From: RGIG4576 sp045656705
Lineage (GTDB): Bacteria; Bacteroidota; Bacteroidia; Bacteroidales; Muribaculaceae
Assembly: GCA_045656705.1 (NCBI GenBank)
Contig: JAZORR010000036.1
Coordinates: 10,664 to 74,663, forward strand
DNA: 64,000 nt
Direction: 5' to 3'
The notes under the pieces are model-generated. The model searched no databases. It was not told where the DNA came from and saw nothing but the letters and a program-made list of their open reading frames with translations. The translations under genes were made by a program, and so were the position numbers. Below are positions 27,503 through 34,769 of this stretch, piece after piece. Position 1 is the stretch's first letter; the number at the start of each line of letters is the position of its first letter.

Positions 27503-27759
27503 TTAGTTTATTAATTAATTGTATTTATATAGATTGTTTATAAAATTTTCGATTGTAGTAGTAAAAGTAAGGTGCAAATATAGAAAAAAACTTAATAATA
27601 TTAACCAAAAATGGGGGATAAGTATGAAAGCTGAAATCTTTTGTGCAAAGATACATATAAAATTATCGTTTTTTTCCTATAAAAGGATAACCTCGTTGTA
27701 TTATTTGCAAAAAGTTGCTAATTTTGCCATTCTATAGAAAAATAATAAATTTACAAACT
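27503..27759. promoter_or_regulatory. Divergent promoter region between the giant secreted proteins and the M6 protease
   Basis: 257 bp without a gene. Facing minus: two -7 boxes, TATATTTG (27582-27575, with a CAAA at 27606-27609 as a distant -33) and TATCTTTG (27653-27646). Facing plus: TTG at 27696-27698, 20 bp, TAATTTTG at 27719-27726, start site near 27733. The plus promoter lies downstream of an in-frame ATG at 27715, which supports ATG 27760 as the protease start. Confidence 0.6.
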
Positions 27760-30579
27760 ATGAATTATAAGTCTACTCTAAAGTTTTTAATGGCGGCGAG
27801 TTTGTTGTGTGCTTCGGTAGAAGCAATGGCAGTACCAGCAAAGCCAGGAAAATTGGCATATACTTTGCCAAATGGAGAAACTATTTCGGTGTACTTGCAT
27901 GGTGATGAATCTGCTCACTATTATACAACCGAAGATGGTCATGTGCTAACACAAGACAATGAAGGATTTTTCCGTTATGTAACAACCGACAAGAATGGCG
28001 TGAATAAGATGTCGGATGTGGTGGCAACCAATCTAAACAAACGTAATTCACAAGAAACTTTGTTTGTGAAGTCGCTTGAACGCGAAAAAATTCTTAAAAA
28101 CCTTGAAGTAGAGCATCGCAATGCATTCTCTGGACGCCAATCAAAGGTGGCAACAAAGGGCATTACTACATTCCCTACTACAGGTGTGCAAAAGGGTGTG
28201 GCTATCCTTGTGGAATTTGCCGATAACTCATTTACTTTAAGTAATCCACAACAACAATTCTATAACCAACTAAATCAACGCGGTTATAGCGATAGTGGTG
28301 CTACCGGTTCTATTCGCGACTATTATACTGCAAGCAGTAATGGTGTGTTTGTTCCAGAATTTGATGTGTACGGACCAGTGAAGCTTGAGAAGTCAATCAG
28401 CTACTATGGTGGTGACTCAAATAGAATGACCGACGAAAATGCACCAGAAATGGTAATTGACGCATGTACAAAACTTGATGGTCAAATTGATTTTACTCAA
28501 TATGACCGTGATAATGACGGTGTAATCGACAATGTGTATATCTTCTACGCAGGTTACGGACAAGCCGATGGTGGTGCTGCAAGCACAGTGTGGCCACACT
28601 CATGGGACGTGAGAGATGCAGGTCGTACATTCTATTATGATGGCAAGCGTCTTGGTCACTATGCATGCTCAAGCGAATTGCGTGATGGTAGAGGTTCTAA
28701 GATTTCGGGTATCGGTGTGTTCTGTCACGAGTTTGCTCACGTGCTTGGTTTGCCCGACTTGTATGCAACATCATATACAGGAGCGTTTACTCCAAATGCA
28801 TGGAGTTTGCTTGACTCAGGTTCTTATAACAATGACTCATGGACACCACCATATTTGTCGGTATACGAACGCGCTGATTTGGGCTGGGTGACTCCAATCG
28901 TGCTTGAAGATCCAGATAACATCACAATGAAGGCTATTTCAGACGGTGGTTATCGTGAAGTGTATAAGATTAAGACAAATAAAGAAAACGAATATTTCTT
29001 GCTTGAAAACCGCCAAAAGGGTGGTGTGTGGGACGAATATCTACCTGGCCATGGTATGCTTGTGTGGCACATTGACTACAACCAAACTATTTGGGAGGGT
29101 AATGTGGTGAATAATACTCCAAGTCACCAATATGTAGATATTGAAGAGGCTGATAACGATCCATCGTATTATTCTTATGGAGGTGATCCTTTCCCAGGTG
29201 ATTATAATGTAACATCGTTTACAGATAATACTGCACCATCAATGAAGACATGGGCAGGGGTGTCGCTAAATTCTCCAATTACAGAAATCTCGGAAACAGC
29301 CGATGGTATCATTAGCTTCGTGTTTAGAGGTGGATATGATAAGTTTGGCGGAGTGAAAGCTAATGAAGCAACAAATATTGGTGCTGATAAGGCAACTGTG
29401 AGCTGGGGTACAGCAGAAAATGCTACTTCTTATCTTGTAAGCGTTTATGAAAAGAAGGCCAATGGCGACAAAACTTATGTAGGTGACTATAATCACAAGA
29501 ATGTGGGTAATGTGTTGACTGCTGAAATTACAGGTTTATATCCATTGACTACTTACTATTATGTGGTGTATGCTACAGATGGCATGTTCTCATCAAAGGC
29601 TTCAAACGAAGTGGAATTCACTACAGGTGAGCCTACATTGAACTATAAGAAGGTGAAAGCATTGGCTGCTACAAATGTGACAAAGAATGGTTTCACTGCA
29701 AATTGGGAAAAACTCGAAGATGCCGATCGTTACACCCTAACAGTGTACACTTCTCAACTTGGTGCTCCAGAATACGAATTACTTGACTTTACAGGTAAAC
29801 TTGAAGCATTGCCAAGTAGCTGGAAGACATCATGTACTGGTACTTATGCATTGAAGACTATGTGTGGTGTGAGTGCACCTTCGTTGAAGATGGACGCTGA
29901 CCAAGCATACCTTCAATCACCAGTATTTAATAAGGGTGTGCGTACATTGAGCTTCTGGTATCGTGGTAATAATGCCGATGCAAGTAACTCGTTGAAGATT
30001 CTTGCATTGTGTGATGGTACATGGGAAGTAATTCACGAAGAAACTACTATAGAAAATGCTACTGGTGGTAAGATTGTGACTCTTGATATTGATCGCAAGT
30101 ATACTTCATTGAAGTGGGTATATGTGAAGCCTTGTGCTGGTAACATTGCAATTGATGATATCAAGATAGGTCATAGTGGCGAAATGGAAGATCTACCATT
30201 GGCTGGATATGTGGATATGGAAGTGGGTAATGTGAATAGCTATAAGGTGGAAGGTCTTATGGAAGGCGTGCTTTATGCTTATTCAGTGATTGCTCACAAT
30301 TCTGAATTCTCATCTAATGAAAGTAACCGAGTGAGTGTGACTCCAGGTTCATCTTCTGCAATTGATGATGTGAACAATAGTGAATCTGCTATCTGCTGGG
30401 CAAATAATGGCAAACTTTATGTGAAGGCTAATGTAGAGGCTCAAGTGATAGTGTTTGATTGTGCTGGTAAGGTGCTTTTGAATGCTACTCAAGATGTAGA
30501 ACTTCAAAGTTATGATTTTGATGTAAAGGGTATCGTAATCGTGAAAGTGAATAATATAGTAAGAAAATTAGTGCTATAA
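27760..30579 (+). CDS. M6-family zinc metalloprotease with FN3 domains and T9SS-type C-terminal domain
   Basis: 939 residues from ATG 27760; this start is chosen because it gives a signal peptide (MNYKSTLKFLMAASLLCASVEAMA) and lies after the promoter. The propeptide-like region (to about 130) precedes the catalytic domain with H323-E-F-A-H327-V-L-G-L-P-D, the HExxHxxGxxD zinc site of M6 (immune inhibitor A) peptidases, and the acidic EADNDPSYYSYGGD segment. Two FN3-like domains with a jelly-roll insertion follow. The end, AIDDVNN plus a beta-rich ~70 residues, resembles those of the two divergent giant proteins. Probably secreted and surface-attached; may process them or host proteins, which is inferred from neighbourhood only. 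Confidence 0.92.
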   Translation: MNYKSTLKFLMAASLLCASVEAMAVPAKPGKLAYTLPNGETISVYLHGDESAHYYTTEDGHVLTQDNEGFFRYVTTDKNGVNKMSDVVATNLNKRNSQETLFVKSLEREKILKNLEVEHRNAFSGRQSKVATKGITTFPTTGVQKGVAILVEFADNSFTLSNPQQQFYNQLNQRGYSDSGATGSIRDYYTASSNGVFVPEFDVYGPVKLEKSISYYGGDSNRMTDENAPEMVIDACTKLDGQIDFTQYDRDNDGVIDNVYIFYAGYGQADGGAASTVWPHSWDVRDAGRTFYYDGKRLGHYACSSELRDGRGSKISGIGVFCHEFAHVLGLPDLYATSYTGAFTPNAWSLLDSGSYNNDSWTPPYLSVYERADLGWVTPIVLEDPDNITMKAISDGGYREVYKIKTNKENEYFLLENRQKGGVWDEYLPGHGMLVWHIDYNQTIWEGNVVNNTPSHQYVDIEEADNDPSYYSYGGDPFPGDYNVTSFTDNTAPSMKTWAGVSLNSPITEISETADGIISFVFRGGYDKFGGVKANEATNIGADKATVSWGTAENATSYLVSVYEKKANGDKTYVGDYNHKNVGNVLTAEITGLYPLTTYYYVVYATDGMFSSKASNEVEFTTGEPTLNYKKVKALAATNVTKNGFTANWEKLEDADRYTLTVYTSQLGAPEYELLDFTGKLEALPSSWKTSCTGTYALKTMCGVSAPSLKMDADQAYLQSPVFNKGVRTLSFWYRGNNADASNSLKILALCDGTWEVIHEETTIENATGGKIVTLDIDRKYTSLKWVYVKPCAGNIAIDDIKIGHSGEMEDLPLAGYVDMEVGNVNSYKVEGLMEGVLYAYSVIAHNSEFSSNESNRVSVTPGSSSAIDDVNNSESAICWANNGKLYVKANVEAQVIVFDCAGKVLLNATQDVELQSYDFDVKGIVIVKVNNIVRKLVL

Positions 30580-30601
30580 ATTTACAAATTCAGTGATAAT
30601 T

Positions 30602-30638
30602 AAAAATGCTGCGTCTCGTGTGAGATGCAGCATTTTTT
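30602..30638. terminator. Terminator of the M6 protease gene
   Basis: AAAAATGCTGC (30602-30612) pairs with GCAGCATTTTT (30627-30637); TCTC/GAGA continues the stem to a GTGT loop. T-run at 30633-30638, and an A-run on the left arm would serve the minus strand too. Confidence 0.88.
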
Positions 30639-30662
30639 ATGGTTAGGAGTTTTATAAAGTGA

Positions 30663-30680
30663 GGAATTAGGAGTTAGGAG
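30663..30680 (+). repeat. Dispersed GGAATTAGGAGT(T/G)AGGAG repeat, copy 1
   Basis: GGAATTAGGAGTTAGGAG in the gap between the M6 protease and the PH-domain gene. A second copy with one mismatch is at 51815-51832. It is itself built of degenerate TTAGGAG units. Confidence 0.5.
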
Positions 30681-30709
30681 AATTTGTTGATGAAGCAAAT
30701 AACTGATGT

Positions 30710-31141
30710 TTATTCTTCCAATATGATGTTAGGATTGAGTGATTGCAGGTGTGCTACGAATTCTGCTTTGTTTTCGGGTGATATCACCACTTTGTTGCGT
30801 TTGCCGATGGTAATCTCTATTCTATCCATAGAAAGGGCTGGAGAGCTTAACCAAGTGCGTGTGTTGCGAATGCGAGTGATACGATTGATGTCGTATTTGC
30901 TATTTACGAGGAATCCACTTTTAACCCTTAATATGTACTTGTCTTCGTAGATAGTGTAGTGGGTATCGGTGTAAACATTTACGATGATAAGCGAAGGTAA
31001 AATGGTAGACAGTAATAATGTTAATAATTCTGTGGCATTGATAGATGGTTCGCTAATGATAGGAGCGAATATACACATAAGCATACACACCACAATAAGA
31101 ATCCATAACCAATGGTCGACTTTTGACTTATAAACTTTCAT
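30710..31141 (-). CDS. Small membrane protein with PH-like domain
   Basis: 143 residues. Two hydrophobic segments (about 10-27 and 38-55) are followed by a bacterial PH-like fold: TIYEDKYILRVKSGFLVNSKYDINRITRIRNTRTWLSSPALSMDRIEI, then KNKVVISPENKAEFVAHLQSLNP. The ending of type ISPxxxxxFxxxL is typical of bPH/DUF-type PH proteins in Bacteroidetes. Function unknown; inner membrane. A -7 box TATCTTTG lies on the minus strand at 31177-31170. It stands between the terminators of the M6 gene and of the tonB operon and is probably monocistronic. Confidence 0.75.
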   Translation of the reverse strand: MKVYKSKVDHWLWILIVVCMLMCIFAPIISEPSINATELLTLLLSTILPSLIIVNVYTDTHYTIYEDKYILRVKSGFLVNSKYDINRITRIRNTRTWLSSPALSMDRIEITIGKRNKVVISPENKAEFVAHLQSLNPNIILEE

Positions 31142-31192
31142 ATAATTATTATTGAGTAATAAACTTATACAAAGATAGCGAGAGTTTTTGGA

Positions 31193-31231
31193 TAAAAAAA
31201 AAGAATTGCAACCCGTGAGGATTGCAATTCT
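31193..31231 (-). terminator. Terminator of the exbB-exbD-exbD-tonB operon
   Basis: AGAATTGCAA (31202-31211) pairs with TTGCAATTCT (31222-31231), extended inside by CC/GG around one mismatch. Read on the minus strand it is followed by a run of about ten T (31202-31193). Confidence 0.9.
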
Positions 31232-31270
31232 AATATTTAATACCTTAGGTATTATCTCAAGTACTTAAGA

Positions 31271-32131
31271 TTAGTTCAAACCTTGAAGCTTGAATGTGAT
31301 AGGCAATGTGTACCAAACGTTCACTGCTTGACCATTCATCTTACCAGGGATAAACTTAGGAAGAGACTTACATAGACGTACAGCTTCCTTATCAAGGTCG
31401 CGGTCAACGCTACGAAGCACCTTCACTTCGCCTACAGAACCATTCTTAGTTACAACGAATTGTACGATAACACGACCTTGTACACCGTTTTCCATAGCTA
31501 CTTGAGGATAGTTGATGTTGCTGCTCAAGAACTTCATAAGAGCTGCGTCACCACCAGGGAACTGAGGCATTTGTTCTACAGCTGTGAACACTTGTTCAGG
31601 TTCTGGTTTCTTTTCCTCAACGATAACTTCGTTCTTGTATTCACGAACCACGTTACGGTCGTCAGTACCCTTGTCGAAGTCAGTGCTACCGAAAGCAGTT
31701 TCGGTTTCTTGCAATTCGTCTTGTGTCTTAATTTCGTCTTCTGCCTTAACTTCTTCGTCTTTAGCGATAAGAAGCTCAGTTACCTTAACTGTGTTAAGGA
31801 TTTCTTCAGGAAGAGCTTCTGGTTCTGGCATTTCGATCTTTTCTTGGATTTCTTCTTCTGGTTCTTCTTCAGCTTGATCAGCCAAAGCTACCAATTCTTG
31901 ATCCAATTGGTCGGTAATCTTAGCTTCTTGTTCAGCAATGTAAGCTTGAACGCTAAGGTAAGAATACGCTGCAATACCAATACAAAGAAGACCGATCACT
32001 GTCCAAATAGCTGCTTTCATGTGGCGACGCTTAGAATTAACGCGAAGCACATAAGCACCATATTCTTTATTTCTACCAGCAAATACTATATCGCTCCATT
32101 CTCTCGACGTTAGATCTACATCTTTTGCCAT
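31271..32131 (-). CDS. tonB: TonB family energy transducer
   Basis: 286 residues from ATG 32131 (an upstream in-frame ATG at 32161 would add ten residues; the AAAGAAATT before 32131 and the family-like MAKDVDLTSREWSDIVFAGRNKEYGAY start favour the shorter form). One membrane span lies at about 37-60, an acidic Glu/Pro-rich linker at 70-190, and the TonB C-terminal domain (FPGGDAALMKFLSSNINYP, VQGRVIVQFVVTKNGSVG, ITFKL) at about 195-285. It transmits proton-motive energy to outer-membrane receptors. The linker is Glu-rich rather than the Pro-Lys rich linker of E. coli. Last gene of the Ton operon. Confidence 0.93.
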   Translation of the reverse strand: MAKDVDLTSREWSDIVFAGRNKEYGAYVLRVNSKRRHMKAAIWTVIGLLCIGIAAYSYLSVQAYIAEQEAKITDQLDQELVALADQAEEEPEEEIQEKIEMPEPEALPEEILNTVKVTELLIAKDEEVKAEDEIKTQDELQETETAFGSTDFDKGTDDRNVVREYKNEVIVEEKKPEPEQVFTAVEQMPQFPGGDAALMKFLSSNINYPQVAMENGVQGRVIVQFVVTKNGSVGEVKVLRSVDRDLDKEAVRLCKSLPKFIPGKMNGQAVNVWYTLPITFKLQGLN

Positions 32132-32176
32132 AATTTCTTTCTGTTTTTTAAAATTTAACAATTAATAGACCTTACA

Positions 32177-32872
32177 TCACTTTTGACGAGCAAGCAAGAA
32201 CTCAGCCATCATAGTAGAGTCTGTACCGTTGATACGATCGATTTGGTAACGGCTGATGTTATTGATTTGCATTTCGTCAAGTGCAGTCACCAAGCTCTTG
32301 TAACTTGCGTTAGGAGTAGCCTTGATGATGATAACTGGACGAGTCAAAGTTGAATCGTTACGAATCTCTTTAGCACGTGCTTGATAGATACTGTCGTTAA
32401 GCGCTTTGTTCTTGTGGAACTTCTTCGCCTTCCAGTCTTCCTTAAGCATTGTAATTTTCTCAACAACTTGCTTATTGCGGTCTTGAAGAACGGCACGGAT
32501 ACCTTGAGCCTTACCATTTTCGTTACCAAGGAATTGGATTTCCTTCATAATGTTGTTGTCGATCTTACCATCCTTATCAGCGTCTTCAACGTTAGGCATA
32601 CCTTCGTAGTAGTATACATAGTCCTTAGTAGGATTGCCTTCGTCGTCTACGTCGCTATCGATAATGATAGTAACAGCTTCAGATTGCTTTACCTTGTTCT
32701 GTTCTGTCTTATCCACCTTTTCGTTAGATGGCAAACTTATTTGCAAAGTTTGAGACTTAATCATAGTGGTACAGAGCATGAAGAAGGTAATCAAAAGCAT
32801 GTTCATATCCACCATTGGGGTGAAGTCTACGCGAACGTCTTTCTTTTTAGTATAAGTTTTACCTTTTGCCAT
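32177..32872 (-). CDS. exbD: ExbD/TolR-family biopolymer transport protein (second copy)
   Basis: 231 residues. The N-terminal anchor reads DFTPMVDMNMLLITFFMLCTTMI, with the conserved membrane aspartate (D in PMVDMN) that conducts protons. The periplasmic part ends with the family-like pattern VIIIKATPNASYKSLVTALDEMQINNISRYQI. It is much longer than E. coli ExbD (141 residues) because of a charged middle region. It starts 2 bp from the stop of the other exbD copy and works with ExbB and TonB. Confidence 0.92.
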   Translation of the reverse strand: MAKGKTYTKKKDVRVDFTPMVDMNMLLITFFMLCTTMIKSQTLQISLPSNEKVDKTEQNKVKQSEAVTIIIDSDVDDEGNPTKDYVYYYEGMPNVEDADKDGKIDNNIMKEIQFLGNENGKAQGIRAVLQDRNKQVVEKITMLKEDWKAKKFHKNKALNDSIYQARAKEIRNDSTLTRPVIIIKATPNASYKSLVTALDEMQINNISRYQIDRINGTDSTMMAEFLLARQK

Positions 32873-32874
32873 AA

Positions 32875-33576
32875 TTATTCTTCTTCAGATTTAAGCGCAG
32901 TCATCAAAGTGAACTTGTTCATCTTCAAAGTCTGCAAGTTGTCCATTACCACTTGAACTACAGAATATGGAGTAGTCGCGTCGGCCTTGATAGCAATACC
33001 CTTACCACTCTTGATAGCTTTAGCAAGATTTGGGTTTGAAGTATTGTAAAGAGCCAACATCCATTGTTGGAATTCGTTGCGATTTTCTACATCCTTTCCC
33101 ATGTCGATTGGAATACCTGCGTTCTTGTTCTTGAGAGGGTCTAACATTGCGTCACGTTTTTCCGCAGGCAATTTACACCATTCAGCAAGTTGAGATAAAG
33201 GTAGACCATACATATAAGTGTTACCAAAAGTAAGAACGTCTTCCTTAGTAAGTTCGATTTTCTTATTTTGATGTTTCTTATTGTATTCGGTTACTACATT
33301 CAACAAAACTTCTTCACGCATCTTCTCACTTGAGTAAGTAGAGTCACGGTCACCCGCGATAGACATGAAGATTTGAGAATCCTTAGTAATCAAAAGTGTA
33401 ACCAAGTTTTGTTCAGGCACCTTTTCTTCCGAAACAGAAGCAGGTGTAATCACAGTAGCTGGTTCTTTTTGAAGGAATGTAGAAGTCAACATGAAGAAAG
33501 TAAGCAAAAGCACTGTAACGTCACTCATCGCGGTCATATCGATGAATGGAGCTTTTTTGTCGGTTGATACTGTCAT
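32875..33576 (-). CDS. exbD: ExbD/TolR-family biopolymer transport protein (first copy)
   Basis: 233 residues. The anchor FIDMTAMSDVTVLLLTFFMLTSTF carries the membrane aspartate in the MSDV position. The periplasmic domain ends GIAIKADATTPYSVVQVVMDNLQTLKMNKFTLMTALK. Together with the following copy this is the double ExbD arrangement common in Bacteroidetes; the two copies are clearly diverged from each other, so a heterodimer within the ExbB pentamer is plausible but inferred. Located 60 bp after exbB. Confidence 0.92.
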   Translation of the reverse strand: MTVSTDKKAPFIDMTAMSDVTVLLLTFFMLTSTFLQKEPATVITPASVSEEKVPEQNLVTLLITKDSQIFMSIAGDRDSTYSSEKMREEVLLNVVTEYNKKHQNKKIELTKEDVLTFGNTYMYGLPLSQLAEWCKLPAEKRDAMLDPLKNKNAGIPIDMGKDVENRNEFQQWMLALYNTSNPNLAKAIKSGKGIAIKADATTPYSVVQVVMDNLQTLKMNKFTLMTALKSEEE

Positions 33577-33636
33577 AGTTGTACTTCAATAAAATGTTTT
33601 TTTAATTACCTTAATTGATTATTTAGGATAATCAAA

Positions 33637-34443
33637 TTAATACTTGTTTTCGAATGTAGCTACGATAACAGCACCAGCTTCGTTGATCTTGTAAGTGATG
33701 TCGTTGATCTTAACGTCGAAGTAGCTGTAAGCGATAACTGCGATAGCACCTACCATGATACCAGAAGCAGTATTTACAAGCGCTTCAGAGATACCAGCAG
33801 AAAGAGCTGCAGAGTCTGGTGCACCAGATTGACCAAGAGCTTGGAAAGACTTGATCATACCAAGTACTGTACCGAAAAGACCCATAAGAGTACCAAGAGT
33901 AGTGTTAGTGAAGATAATTGGCATGTTTTGTTGCAAAGTAGGCATTTCCATGTTGATAGCTTCGTCAAGAGCGTTGCGGATAGCAGCGATGCGGTTTTCC
34001 TTCTTAAGAGAAGTTTCCTTAGCCATAGCAGCGTAAGCTTCAACAGCAGCAAGAACAGCGTTACCGATAGAACCACCTTGCTTAGCGCAGATAGCCTTAG
34101 CTTCTTCTACCTTGTCAGCTTCCAAAGCAGCCTTAAGTTCCTTTACAAATTTGTCAACAGACTTAGCACCTTTAGCCTTGCCAAGAGCGATAAGACGTTC
34201 TACAGAAAGGATAAGCACCAAAACCAAAAGACCTTGGATGATAGGTACCACGAAACCACCAAGATACATTGTACCCAAAAGGTTGATTGGGTGACCAGCT
34301 TCGTCGAAGTTGCTTGGAGCACCAAGAACATAGTTGAAGAAAGATACTGAAATCACGAAACTTAGAAGAATTACAACGAATGCGTTGAAACCGCCCTTCT
34401 TAGCGTTTTTTGCCTTTGCGGCACTCTTTTTTTGAGCTTCCAT
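33637..34443 (-). CDS. exbB: ExbB/TolQ/MotA-family proton channel protein
   Basis: 268 residues with membrane segments at about 20-42, 60-85, 180-205 and 215-240. The core LGTMYLGGFVVPIIQGLLVLVLILSVERLIAL and MPTLQQNMPIIFTNTTLGTLMGLFGTVLGMIKSF are typical of the family. It is a stator component that, with ExbD, turns proton flow into TonB motion. First gene of exbB-exbD-exbD-tonB. Codon use is biased as in highly expressed genes. Confidence 0.93.
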   Translation of the reverse strand: MEAQKKSAAKAKNAKKGGFNAFVVILLSFVISVSFFNYVLGAPSNFDEAGHPINLLGTMYLGGFVVPIIQGLLVLVLILSVERLIALGKAKGAKSVDKFVKELKAALEADKVEEAKAICAKQGGSIGNAVLAAVEAYAAMAKETSLKKENRIAAIRNALDEAINMEMPTLQQNMPIIFTNTTLGTLMGLFGTVLGMIKSFQALGQSGAPDSAALSAGISEALVNTASGIMVGAIAVIAYSYFDVKINDITYKINEAGAVIVATFENKY

Positions 34444-34769
34444 AATTTAAATAAATAAAAAGTTAAAAAAATGTTTTGTTTGTTGATAATTACTTATAGT
34501 TTGTTAATTTTTTTCTCTCATTTTAGCACATTTATTATCTGACAAGATATGAATCGTGTCATTTTGTAATGAATATGCGTTGAATTTTCATATATATTTA
34601 AATATTCGCACTTATCTATCTACACTTTAATTCATAATATATGAAATATCACGCAAATGTATTATAAAATTTTCAATGTCACAACTGAACGCGATGTTTT
34701 TTCTCCACTTTGATACATTTTTTAATAGTTTTGTAACTAAAATTGGTGATTTTGGTACTAATGAATACC
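34444..34769 (-). promoter_or_regulatory. Upstream region of exbB with predicted promoter
   Basis: 326 bp without a gene. On the minus strand TTG (34684-34682), 20 bp, TACATTTG (34661-34654) form a good promoter, giving a leader of about 205 nt before exbB. No terminator for the patatin gene is obvious here. Confidence 0.55.

Noticed and set aside
27715..27759. Upstream ATG giving a longer M6 protease
   Set aside because: The predicted -7 box (27719-27726) lies within this extension, and the signal peptide begins only at ATG 27760.
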